The notes below the pieces were generated by a model. That model had not been told where the DNA came from, did not search any database, and saw only the letters and a program-made list of their open reading frames with translations. From Antedon mediterranea (taxonomy: Eukaryota > Echinodermata > Crinoidea > Comatulida > Antedonidae): a stretch of DNA of 64,000 bases. Shown here one piece after another: positions 22,481 to 33,690 of this stretch; the first letter of the stretch is position 1, and every line of letters starts with the position of its first letter. The stretch spans positions 15,064,501-15,128,500 of the forward strand of contig NC_092672.1 in the NCBI RefSeq assembly GCF_964355755.1, in the 5' to 3' direction. Position numbers and translations under genes: made by a program.

Positions 22481-23073
22481 AGAAATTTGCGATTCAAATG
22501 GCGATCAAAGGTGGTTAATATCTATTTACAGTATTGTATAGCATTGCAATACTATTTATGTTTATTCTCCGAGGGCCCATAAATTTACCTACTTGTGTTA
22601 AACCATGGAGGTATACCTTCATGGTTAAACCAATTAATTTGGAATGTTTCATTCATTGCAAATCAATACATTTGTATAAACGTATATTAAATCTATCAAA
22701 ATAGTATTTTTTAAAGAAAATTGCTGTACTCAAGCTGTTCCACCGGTTTTCAGTCATTAAAAACAATTATCGTAGGAGGAGATAGGAAAATGCGAAACAT
22801 CCTCATATTATTGTGTGCGGATTTTCAAGATGGACATCTATTAGACAGTGTATACCACGATTGGTAAACACCTCTTATTTGGGGCAAATCGTTGAACCTA
22901 AATTCGTTTTAATTGTCAATAACTAATTATCAAACTCAATTTAATCAGTAAACAGAATTACATCAGGTGGTTAAAATCAGTACCGAAAGTACGAACCAAC
23001 TTTATATACCATATAATATTTCTAATATTCTAGAAATAACGCGCGATTTACTGAATTTTGCCCTATATATAGA
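22291..23073 (-). mobile_element. Helitron copy, same family as 8788-10109, 3'-truncated
   Basis: Matches 9465-10109 in the same orientation, for example ATTATCGTAGGAGGAGATAG, CAGTACCGAAAGTACGAACC and ACACC(C/T)CTATTTGGGGCAAAT-like text. The 5' end on the minus strand (TCTATATATAGGGC at 23073) follows host A. The 3' hairpin end is missing. Confidence 0.75.
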
Positions 23074-24021
23074 TACCAAATTTGGTAATAATAACTTAAT
23101 TTGAGTTTAAAACGTATTGAAGATTAGGTTTATGCATTATGTTTGCATTAACGCGATGCTTTACATTAGTTATGTTATATTTTGATTTTGTTTTATAACT
23201 TTTGTAATACTATTTGCAATTGCGCTTGATAAATTATATTATTACTGTAAAGTAAGGATGCAATCATACAGTGTTCTCTCCCTTTTTAAGGTAAAAGGTC
23301 TAAAAGTGATTTACTTTCTTTTGCTATTTCTTTTAATTTTAAGAATGTATAAGGACGATTCTGTTAAATGTGGGTCATTTACTAGATGGCAGTACACTCT
23401 TGGTATTGATTGACCTAGAGACAATTGGAGTGTGATTGTATAATTGAGACTATTGTATTAAACATTTATTTTTTGATTTTCGCTTTATGCGACATTTAGT
23501 TTTATACATTTAATTACCTTTTAGTTTATAATTTAGTTAATTGAATTGATGCATTAACCATCCTGAGTTTATAATAGTCAGGTTAATATGTTGATAGACA
23601 CACGATGGAATAGCTATTGCTATTATCCATTGCGTTGCAATGTAGTTATATTAGTATATATTTTCTCTTTTCTTAGATGAGAAACACTAATTTCATTAAT
23701 ATTGCTATTATTATACCATTGGTTGAAACATTTCATTGATAACATTTACATTACTTGGGAACCTTTTAAGTTAGAATTGTTGAACCGAAGTCTCGATTAT
23801 AATATGAACTCTTTTTTGTGAACAAATAATATTGGTTTTTATATAAATTCCGACAAGTTGATGTCAAAGGAATAAATCTACATTTTAATTTAAAGTATGA
23901 GTTTTCCTTGATTTGATTATTTAATACTTCTTGGAATTGTTAGTTTCTTGCTAGAGATTTGGGTTACAATGTTGTTGAAAAAATATGGATTGGTTTTTAT
24001 AGGTTATTTTCTTTTACTTAC
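23074..24021. other. no recognisable feature
   Basis: AT-rich, without arrays, domains or terminal repeats. Confidence 0.4.
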
Positions 24022-24384
24022 TAAGGGCCTGTTCAGACCTACGGAGTTATGCTTTCGTATTGTACGCGGCGTACAACTCCATAGGTCTGAACCAGGAAAA
24101 GATTAGTGGAAGCCACACACTGATCTTTCGTTCGTTACGACAGCTCAAGGTACAAGATTGGTGGACGCCGATTACGATACGAAAGTCATGCATCAACGAT
24201 TTTTACCTCTAACCAATCAAAATTACTCCTGCATACCACATGTTCGCCCAAATCGGTGACACTTTAGTTTGAAACGAAAGCGTTAGTTAGGCAAATCTGA
24301 ACATTTTTCTGTTACAACGCTAATTATAATATGACATTGCTTGCGATACGAAAGCATAACTCCATAGATCTGAACATACCCTAT
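24022..24384. mobile_element. Harbinger-like MITE (357 bp)
   Basis: Element 24025-24381 has the same termini (GGGCCTGTTCAGACCTACGG left, inverse of GGGTATGTTCAGA right) and the same subterminal text (GTACGCGGCGTACAA, AGGTCTGAACCAGGAAAAGA) as 16822-17808, but lacks its central 600 bp including the Myb-like ORF. The left flank is TAA, the right is TAT (one change). Confidence 0.85.
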
Positions 24385-24797
24385 ATGATGTTACTGTAAA
24401 GTTTACAAAAGTTACAGTATTGTATGTTTGAAGAGAAATAAAGAATGTGTGATTGGCAACAAACCAAGAGTTGATTTTCTTATTCAAATGTATTTCTTGA
24501 TGGCAATGAATGGAACAAGCTTCAATTCCCCCAGGATATTCTGTATGCGAACAGAAATTCTATCCAAAAATGTATATTGGGTGTTTGAAAGATTTTTTTT
24601 GTAAGGATCTCTGACTGCAGTTGGTATTAACAAATAGTTGCTTAAACGTACCAATGTGACTGATTAGGCTATTAAATATCTGTGACTGGAACACAACAAA
24701 TGGTTGCTTTTATTTATCCTAAACATTAATATAAAAAAATAAGAACTAGGCCCTGGCTAGGTACTTTGTTACTGTTTGTATTTAGTATTGTACATAC

Positions 24798-24832
24798 CAT
24801 AGAGATATTATAGATACTATAATATCTCTATG
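24798..24832. other. perfect 15-bp hairpin
   Basis: CATAGAGATATTATA, 5-nt loop GATAC, then the exact inverse complement. Flanking GTACATAC extends weak symmetry. Could be a MITE relic; no function assigned. Confidence 0.7.
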
Positions 24833-24959
24833 TACATACACATCATAATTTTACTTACTGCAGTTGGAAAATATATTTTACAAAGCACAGCTGTATAATA
24901 AAGTCCATGCCATGTACTTCCACTAATTCTATTTCAGTTTCTCTTTCGAAGGAATTCCT

Positions 24960-25440
24960 AGGGTGCTAAATTAATGTATAATAAAACTACTGAAAACGTT
25001 TCGATTTCTAACAGAGATCTTTATCAACTGCCTGGTCATCTGCTATTAATGATGACGTGTACCTCATCTGGTTACATGTTGTGCGAAACAAAGCCAGGTG
25101 AGGATGGAAGTATGTAATTTTATCAATTGGAGAATTCATGTTCACCTAATTGTCACAGTTCATGTTTTCATCTTTCTTCCTTCTGATGTTTATTGACTCT
25201 ATGATCTGTCTATCTTTTCAGTATTGATTCCTTTGTTAGGATGTTCACCTCCCAGTTTGGTATGTGATTGCATGCTATGGCATGATCGGTAATAGTGAAA
25301 TGATCCGGTCATTACTCCCCACAGTTTGTTTTAACATCTTCAATGTGATCATTGATACATGTTTATCACCAAGCAGTCTGGTCGAAATATTCAGAGTAAG
25401 TACTCCGTTTTATGTTATGTTGTTATATATATGTTTCAGA
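24960..25440 (-). mobile_element. Penelope-like element, C-terminal remnant
   Basis: Minus-strand frames read FTITDHAIACNHIPNWEVNI (about 25330-25255), ILTKES, then IIESINIRRKKDENMN and NSPIDKITY (25200-25115), followed by a non-coding stretch with GAAATCGAAACGTTTTC near 24990. The H-A-x(5)-NH-x-x-x-W and E-S-x-x-I-R-R spacing resembles the GIY-YIG nuclease end of Penelope-like elements, and a CGAAACGTTT motif often follows it. Stops and shifts make it dead. Moderately sure of the family. Confidence 0.5.
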
Positions 25441-26316
25441 AAAAACAATTGACAAAATTAACTATAACCTTCAAAGGACAATTGCGGATGTTCAAATATG
25501 GTACACAAAGAATAAACTAAAAATAAATACAGATAAATAAAAGCATGTTAAAATAGCCCATATTGTAAACTTGAAGATCATCTAGGAAACCAGTATATTG
25601 AAAATTTTTCACACATTATGTACTTTAGGACTTGAAATTGACGACAAGCAATCTTGGAACAATTTAAATTTACTATCAAAAGCTTTCATACAATTTAACG
25701 GTAACATTACAACCATGTATGTACTATGGTATCTCAGTTTGGTGTAACGCAAGCATGAATCAAATTAAAAAACACAAATTATAAAAAAAGAGATGCACGC
25801 ATTGTTACAAATAATTTTAATTATAAAACAACACATGGTTACAACATACATCTATCATGGAAAATATTTCAAATTAGAAGAAATTATATGCTATATCATT
25901 TAATGTTCAAATGTTTTAATGACACTGCACCATCAAGACTATGTAATGAAATATTAAATGTAAAAATAATCAGGAGCTCTCTGAAATGTGCTGGTGCTTA
26001 TGCTGCTGCAAGAAATTAAAGAATCTTCAAATAATTTTAATTTCAAATCAAATTATAAAAAAAATATTCTTTTTAAAGTAAATCCTCACAATTTTACCAT
26101 TTTTGCATTCATTTTATTTTCATCACTCATTCATAATATAGTCTTGTCTTTATATTGTGATTTTTACACTTTTATTGTTTTGTTAATGTCTTTTTATGAA
26201 TTTTTAAAAATCTATTGCTTTAAAAAACAAGACTATATGCAATATCAGGTGCAATATCTATATCTAATATGTTTTTATCCTGTATAAATATGTTTTTAAA
26301 TAAATAAAAAAAAAAA
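25440..26316 (+). mobile_element. LINE reverse transcriptase C-terminal remnant with poly(A)
   Basis: Plus-strand pieces in order: YNLQRTIADVQIWYTKNKLK (25460-25520), LGLEIDDKQSWNNLNLLSKA (25625-25685), GISVWCNASMNQIKK (about 25728-25775) and LMFKCFNDTAPSRLCNEI (25895-25955). These are the conserved post-catalytic motifs of CR1/L2/jockey-type LINEs, spread over shifted frames. An A-rich tail ends at about 26316. 5'-truncated; the catalytic palm is absent. Confidence 0.8.
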
Positions 26317-26509
26317 AATAAAATCCTGCTGTCTGGCTTCTCGTGCCAACCCTGTTAGTCACAAAATAACGCTACGAGTAGGTGAAACTCGTCAGATTTG
26401 GTAAACTAACAGATATCCTTTCACAAAGACGGCCCGATAGACAGGCCATTTAAGGGGGAATATTCAGATTTTCAAGTATCTGTATGTTGGAGCGTCTGAA
26501 CATCACCAA

Positions 26510-26640
26510 TTTGAATCGTAAGTATGTTTATGACGTCATCATATGGCCATCTGAATTTTAAAAATTGGAATTTTATCTCTTTTAGCACATTTCGTCACAT
26601 TCAATAGAGCGTATATCGCGTAAACATTATCAATTTTCTT
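26510..26640 (-). repeat. inverted fragment of the 14690-16310 tandem family
   Basis: ATGACGTCATCATATGGCCA followed by CTGAATTTTAAAAATT and AATAGAGCG is the inverse of the block seen four times at 14690-16310. Confidence 0.65.
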
Positions 26641-27039
26641 TCAATTTTCAATAATGTTACTACTTAAAACATTCTCCTTCAGACACTTTTAGACACAATT
26701 TATTTTTAATTTAAAAATGTCATCATATTCAAACAATTAAATAAACGTGGGTGATGTAAAACAAAAACTAACCATCAACTAAACTGTTTACAATGCCAAT
26801 ACAGTCAACTGTTTGATCGATGTTATGCTGTTTGTACAATCTTTGTGGTGCAGCTTACTGTAGGCTAAGCCTAATAAATAGCATCTGTATGTTACGATGC
26901 GTTTGTTGCGCGATAGCCTAACTCTTCATCGTAAAGACTTCTTCTTCTTCAGAATAGGAGCCAACTTCAGATGTGAAGACTCTGCTCCTCCAACTCTGTT
27001 TTGCTAACTCTACAGTATTTGGCTGTGTGGTATTATTCC

Positions 27040-27240
27040 ATTTATTTATTCTAGTTTTAAATAGAGCCTATGGCGCTTTTAATAGTTTTTTAACAGTATT
27101 TTAACATTTTAATAGTATTTTAACATTGCAATTTGCAATTTGATGTATTTTTGCTTTGTTGTTTTATTGTCTTTTATGCCAAGCAAAACAAATTTCTATT
27201 TGAAAGTGGACCAATCAAATTTCTTGAATCTTGAATACCG
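27040..27240 (+). mobile_element. possible LINE 3' UTR end
   Basis: AT-rich run ending GGACCAATCAAATTTCTTGAATCTTGAATACC; the terminal TTGAATC duplication is like the short microsatellite tails of CR1-type LINEs. No coding is preserved. Confidence 0.35.
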
Positions 27241-28400
27241 TTCTGAAATTTACAAGCATGGTGGAAAACACAGAAGGCAGCGTTTACCATAATGGAAATA
27301 TTTCAGAATCTTTTATAATAACAAATTAAGTGGAACAGTGCTTATGTTTTAGCATATACCCTTTTCTCATTTTACTTTGGTGCGTTCTACCACCATGCCA
27401 ATGAAAGAAATGCCAGTGTGCATTCAATATCAGCTGGATGAAAAACTATTATCTATACGATTACAAGCAAAAATAAAATGGTGAACATCTCAAAGATCTT
27501 TTTTCAAATTATTCCAAGGAACAAATCCAAATCCCAGTCATCAAGACAACACCCATCTCAAAGTTGTAAAATGATGTTCAGTACCTGGGTAGTACTCTCT
27601 CCAAAACAGCAGTTATTGATGATGCCGCCTATTGCATCCGATGTGCCTCAAACTCTTTTGTAAACTCAGACCTAGAGTCTTTGACTCTAGTGAGATATAT
27701 CGAAAAATAAAACATTATGTGAAACATTCAAAGAAAATGTCAGTATGCTACAGTAGAAATGCTTTGGTAAACAGAGGCATCACCAGGTTTTTTTGTTAGG
27801 GGATAGACATCTCAATTTAGAGTTGTGAGCCAAAATGTTTCCCTGCTGGTTAGTGGCCGAGCTTGTACACAGGTAATTTTAAGCAGTTTTAAATGACTGA
27901 TCACCGGCTTTTGATCATTTTCTCCTATCTTTAAACACTAGCAGGTCTGATAATTATCATAATAAATATCATTTTTGTTATTTGTGAAGTTATTAATAAA
28001 CAATTTTTTTAAATTTTCAATAGGCATGGTCTGAAAGTATATACCTATCTACATCAACAAATTCAGAATGATAACTTAAAAACTGTAGGGGCTATACTAT
28101 ACTTGGCAAAATCTTGCCAAGTAAAACAGACAGACAAACAGACACACTATCGACTACATATACCTCCTTGGCGGAGGTAAATTAAAAATTACAACTCGTT
28201 TTCGTTACAAAATGAGCTTTCATTAATTAATTAAACAGTTATCAGGTAATTAGCAAAGAAGACATCTGATTGGACAAGTACACGAAAGGTCCTTATAATT
28301 CAACACAATCTTAATTGCGACGATACAGATGCAGTATTCTGGCATATAATCAAGAAATAGAAAATTGTCTTAATTGTCTTGTTAGTAAAACGCTTTACAT
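27241..28400. other. no recognisable feature
   Basis: The open frame at 27478-27663 has no domain. I see no arrays or terminal repeats. Confidence 0.4.
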
Positions 28401-29379
28401 TATCTAATAGACTTGCCCCAAGTCTGTATTGTTTTTTGTTTTTTTTATTTGTTTTTATTTCGACCGCGATTTTTGTCTGAAAATACAGACCTGTGAACGT
28501 ATAGAAATCGATTTGCAGACCGCAAACATCCGATAAGAATGACGTAGGTTATCATACCGTATTTGACTATATGGGGCGGGCGGTATGTAAATATGGATTT
28601 CGAATCAACCAATGATCATTTTGTTTCAAAATGAAAAAGATCGAGTATGTACAGTGCTGAATGTACGATCGATCGAGCCTGTTGAAATATGAAATCGTGT
28701 TGCCAAGTTGTTTTGTTTATTAATTGTTTAGTCCTTAGCCTAGGCCTCCTTCGTAAGTCCTACTCAACTCGCACGTATGACCTGCCAAATAAAACGCCAA
28801 TAAGGTAGGCCTACATACCACCATCGGCACACAACAGGATTCACACACAACAGACAGGACTACACCACTACACAGGACAGGGTCTGGGTGGGAATTAAAT
28901 CGAATTATCTCCGCCTAATATTAAATGATCCATTCAATGTTTGATTTGCAGAGAAGCAAGACGAGTTTTCATGTTCTTGGGAAAAATCCCATCAAATGTT
29001 TACCAGACTACTACTAGGCATATAAAATCATTTCAAGCCTTCAGAAACTTTCATCAATGTACCCAAGTAGTACACATTGTCTAAACGTAACATAGCGCAT
29101 GCATACCATACCAGTTTTTGAGTCTTTAAAATTCTGAAATATGAATATTAAAACGGTGTACGAGTGAGTAGCCAATCGCATGCAGCTGAAACTAGTCAAC
29201 CGGATAATCTATGCACCAAGAATTCTTGGTGTCAAACCACGTGACTTTTGCGTGTTTCCCCAGACGGAGTATCCAAACTAAAGTAATACACGTATGAAAC
29301 GCCATATGTGCAAAAATATTGATATTTTTACGAATATTAAGAAAAAACTCCGTCTGGAGACCAGACTAAGTATCTAATA
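28401..29379. mobile_element. element with 9-bp target duplication, copy 1 (961 bp)
   Basis: Element 28410-29370 is flanked by TATCTAATA on both sides (28401-28409, 29371-29379), a perfect 9-bp duplication. Its ends are small hairpins: GACTTGCCCCAAGTC at the left and GTCTGGAGACCAGAC at the right, related as an imperfect inverted repeat. A 3' subterminal pair CAGACGGAGTA and ACTCCGTCTGG adds symmetry. 9-bp targets are typical of Mutator-like elements, but no transposase is present. Copy 2 is at 44280-45211. Confidence 0.8.
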
Positions 29380-29380
29380 A

Positions 29381-29515
29381 TGCTGTATGGCACAAGGGTG
29401 CACTAATAAAGGTTATACAAAGGGGATACATTTTTATTCTTTGCCACTACAAAATAAGGAAATTCTACGGAACTGGCATGTGATGGGGTTTTTTTCGCTA
29501 GATTTTAAGCGGTGA
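29381..29515 (+). pseudogene. THAP-type zinc-finger domain remnant (N-terminal half)
   Basis: One frame from 29381 reads CCMAQGCTNKG, then GIHFYSLPLQNKEILRNWHV, MGFFSLDFKR and stop at 29513. The spaced cysteines, the G-C-T-N-K segment, the H-F-x-x-L-P aromatic-proline motif and the following basic helix with W match the first half of the C2CH THAP domain. The second half (C-x-x-H) is absent, and an in-frame stop lies immediately 5' within the 9-bp duplication. THAP domains bind DNA and derive from P-type transposases. Either a gene remnant or a transposon remnant. Confidence 0.6.
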
Positions 29516-29759
29516 AAATACATTCTAATTTGTTCAATCATAGAGTGATGTAGGCCATTCTTTTTTTAAGAACATTTTACAGAAATATTTTTCTCATATA
29601 ATTTTTTAATGAAAATGGTGCCAAATGAGAAGCTGACATACACCTTGTTGATGTAGGCCTACTGTGTTTAGGATGTTTTCATGAAATAGTAAATTAATGA
29701 AAATTGTTATTACTATATAATACTAATAATTAGCTGTAAAATCATCTAACTTTCAACAC
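29516..29759. other. gap between THAP and P2RX7-like remnants
   Basis: AT-rich, with no coding recognised. Confidence 0.3.
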
Positions 29760-29980
29760 ACCGCGACTTTTTCAGTGCAACATGCACACTCGATGTTGCT
29801 TGGCATTAGGAGCAGTTTCCGCATTTGCACCATTCATTATCTCCTGTCTTATCCAAAAATCAAATTCATTATCAATAAGCTACTATCATCGTCACTCTTA
29901 TCCTCTTAATCACTTAGAAATGTTCGTTCAGGCTCAAATAAGAACTCTACTTGTGGCATATAAACATTACTGTTGACCTT
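29760..29980 (-). pseudogene. P2RX7-like intracellular cysteine-rich domain remnant
   Basis: Minus strand: MPQVEFLFEPERTFLSD (about 29958-29908), a stop, EDKSDDDSS, then DNEWCKCGNCS (about 29838-29806), and after a shift LMPSNIECACCTEKVA (to about 29764). The W-C-x-C-G-x-C...M-P...E-C-x-C-C pattern is the signature of the zinc-binding P2X7 C-terminal-like domain, which occurs as many stand-alone copies in invertebrate genomes, often with an acidic-serine leader as here. A stop plus a frameshift indicate decay. A GT follows the last codon (GCG|GTGTGT), so this could have been one exon. Confidence 0.6.
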
Positions 29981-32935
29981 TGATTACGTCACATGTTGTA
30001 GCAGCCTCTATCAGTCAAATTTTTAATTTCTTTGTTAATTAGTGAAAATAAAATTAAAATGTGGTTGCATAACGATAGTCAATATGTCCAACATGATAAA
30101 AGTACATATTCAGATTAGGTTCATTTTCTATTTATAGTAGAATCTACAAATGACCAAACTGATTTTTATTTTTTACTTTTTTATATTTTATCTTATTTAG
30201 GGAGAATTTAATTGATTATAATATGTACATGTTACTTTATTACACCCAAAAAATAAACCACTCCCTTAAATAAATGCGACCAAACTAAATGACTATGACC
30301 TAAATGAAATATAATTTGTGGCAGGGTTGCATATGACTGTTCCTGAGTTTTTGTGTGAACATTATCAAGTCTACAGTAGGCCTAAGCCTAGTAATAGGCT
30401 CATATGAGTGAAGTAAGTGCCAATAAAATGCCAACAAAGGCACATACAAACCAGTCACTAGCAGGCTATTAATTCAAATTATTTTTTGTTTGTTGTTTGC
30501 AGAGAATCAGTCGTAAAGAGTTTTTATTTTCCTTTGTGAAATCCCATCAAATGGTAACCAGACTACCTAGGCCTAGAACAACATTCCACAAACTTTTTAT
30601 TTTGCGGCCTAAAATTCTCAGGATCAAGCACCCAGTTAGATCAACGAAATAATGCTAATATAAAAAGACAATTTTAGTACAATAAGACGTACCTCTAGGT
30701 CCCTGAAAATTACTATTTTTTTAAAGGTTAAAAATTGTGCTGCTCCACCGGCCATAAAAGAAAAATTTCAGCCCAAGATTTTATCTTTATAACGCACACA
30801 CGTGTGTTGCTTCACAGTTCACCCATCCATGATTTTACATTACATCTACAATCACTAGTAATGCATACTTTCGAAACAATGGTTTTGGCAAGATCAAACT
30901 AACTAAACCATTCATCATCTCGACATTTTTCACACCAGATTCTGCATTTATATTTTGGGTAGGGTGTAATGCCACTTTTTAGCGTGATCTGCTAATTAGG
31001 TAGGTAAACATTTATTAAAAGGCATTTTAAATAAATAAATGATGCTACAAGTACTGTAATTACAATAAAAGGTTTTATTAACAGCTCCAGTAGTATCATT
31101 GAACTAAAACAGCAAAATTTAAATTGACCAATCTTATACCTGCATTTGATCAATACATAAATGATGCTATCTTTTTATCTATTTTCTGGAAATAAAAACC
31201 TACATTAGGTCTCATCAACAGTGATGCAGTAAACAGTAAATGTGTAATAATTTTATAGTGTAGTTCATTTCTTGTTTTTAAACAAAAAGGCTTGACCATT
31301 TTTTCACGTACATTTACGGAAGACTTGTATAGCGCTTTGTATCGATAATATGGCTACAACTGTTACATATAAACTGCAGTATAACATCTACCAAGTTTTG
31401 AATCACAGATCTGTTTGAAGTTTTATTATAGACAACTCTAAACATTTAGACTACAGCAGCATTAATCCCTTTAAAGCATATCTGTTGTATTTTTATTTGC
31501 AATTCTATATCAATTTGTATTACATTAAGAATAGCATTCACACATTGTCTGTGCCTATTTCTATTTTTTGTTGTCTAATGTGGAAACATTTGAAATAATG
31601 TATTTGCATGCGTTTGCTCACCTACTGTAAATATACAGGTATATTTCAGAATGTAAAACGGAATTAAGAAAGCCTATAGATGTGTGTCTACTAGGCATAT
31701 CATTACTATAAAAAAATCTATTCAGGTTTTTTGTAAATTTGCACATGTTTTTGCACTTACAAGTACTTCTAATCTTAATTAATTATCTAATACATACAGC
31801 TGATATTGCAGCATGTATATTGACAGGAAATAGGCTAGCTTGTTTAGTACTATGCAGCTTGCTTTTCAGTATTGTTTACTTTTATTAAACTTTGCTGCTT
31901 AACCAATTATTAAATCTTTCTATATGTTTATTTACAAATTGCCAAGAAGAAAATTAAAATAAAATTTCAATATATTTTTTTTTATCTGATATACATTTCT
32001 TTACTTTCAGAGACAGATTCCTTCAAATTATTGTTTTGGCAAGATCATGATTATATTAACTAATACCATATACAGTTTTGTGAAAACACAATTTTAATTG
32101 GTCCATCACTGTTTATTACAATTTAAATGTAATTTTACATATATTTGTGTTCTGAAATGTTTGCTGATTCCTAAGTACCAACATATATAAATCACATTAA
32201 TTTCTTATAACATTGCCTTCATATTATAAGCTTGGAATAATAATAAAATATCTACATATATATTACAATTGTTTTCTACTTAAAAAAACATTAGATTGAA
32301 GCATGTACCATGGATTTTTGCATAGCAAAGTCCATTTACAGATAATCACCATAAACCATATGAAAAACACTTTTTTCTTGTTTTTCTTTCTGTGTAAGAA
32401 TATTGACATTTTATTTTTAACAGCAGATAACATTATTTATAAATAACATATAGCATTTTTTTTACAGCGGTAACAATTTACTTTATTAATAACATTCTAG
32501 CAGAAGTTGATAATGTTTAATTGTTCATCTTAAATTAAAACATTACAACTTTACTTAAGACAATCTAAAAAAAAGACACAAGTTCTTTAGTATTCAGTTT
32601 CAACGCCCTCAGTTATTTAAATTAAACTTGGGAAGATTTTGACAATTATATGAAAAATAAGAATATAAATCCTATTTTGTCACAATGGCAGTGAAATTAC
32701 TTATTGGTTATTACTTAATTGTAATTTGTCTTCAACTTTTGTATGCCATCCCGCTATAACCAAGGCACTGGTTAACAATTCAAAGTTTTATTAGGAAAAC
32801 AGGCAATGAATCTGAATTTCTATAAAACTCTATAAAATTATACTACATGTGTATAATACAACTCTGCTTTTCAGTGAAATTAACACATTTCTGTAGTACT
32901 ATGTGGTTTTTATATTGATACAAAAACATCATGTA
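29981..32935. other. AT-rich, no gene; one diverged element fragment
   Basis: At about 30425-30575 the text GCAGAGAATCAG...GAAATCCCATCAAATGG...ACCAGACTAC is a diverged copy of the middle of the 9-bp-target element (compare 28960-29015). The rest shows no domain or array. Confidence 0.45.
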
Positions 32936-33690
32936 AATCCACAGTCTCTGGAGACAATTGACAATAGTTTATGTGGACATAAATAATATAACATAAATCC
33001 ACACTACCCATACTGCTGAACTCTGTGGTTGTACCTGACTGCCCATTCTCATGGCAGTAAACCCCATAATTTATTTCTGTAGGCCTACTTTGTAGTTATA
33101 TTTCAAAACACAAATAACACGCTATAGCCCTCTGTGGTTATATCTGATAAACACCATATAAATCCACACAGTCTATAGCACTCTGTGGTTATATCTGATA
33201 AACACCATATAAATCAACACAGTCTATAGCACTTTGTGGTTATATCTGATAAACACCATATCAATCCATACAGTCTATAGCACTCGGCTGTTATATCTGA
33301 TAAACAACATATAAATCCCCTTCCCCACAGTCTATAGCACTCTGTGGTTATATCTGATAAACACCATATAAATCCACACAGTCTGTGGCAGTCTGTGGCA
33401 TTCTGTGGTTATATCTGATAAACACCATATAAATCCACACAGTCTATAGCACTCTGTGGTTATATCTGATAAACACCATATAAATCAACACAGTCTATAG
33501 CACTCTGTGGTTATATCTGATAAACACCATATCAATCCATACAGTCTATAGCACTCGGCTGTTATATCTGATAAACAACATATAAATCCCCTTCCCCACA
33601 GTCTATAGCACTCTGTGGTTATATCTGATAAACACCATATAAATCCACACAGTCTGTGGCATTCTGTGGTTATATCTGATGACAACATTT
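32936..33690. repeat. 51-bp tandem array with higher-order structure
   Basis: TTATATCTGATAAACA recurs at 33138, 33189, 33240, 33291, 33348, 33409, 33460, 33511, 33562, 33619 and 33670. The period is 51 bp with expansions to 57 (TTCCCC insert) and 61 (10-bp duplication). The pattern 51-51-57 at 33240-33348 is repeated at 33511-33619 with the same variants (TCAATCCATACAG, CACTCGGCTG), showing block duplication of 271 bp. Older diverged units extend left to about 32936. Open frames across it are by-products. Confidence 0.9.

Noticed and set aside
22156-22518. 120-codon open frame with a 22-residue repeat
   Set aside because: The repeat is a 66-bp DNA duplication in a Helitron copy; the other copy has no matching open frame.
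33138-33690. CRISPR-like array of regularly spaced repeats
   Set aside because: The spacers are themselves part of the 51-bp unit and nearly identical; eukaryotic minisatellite.
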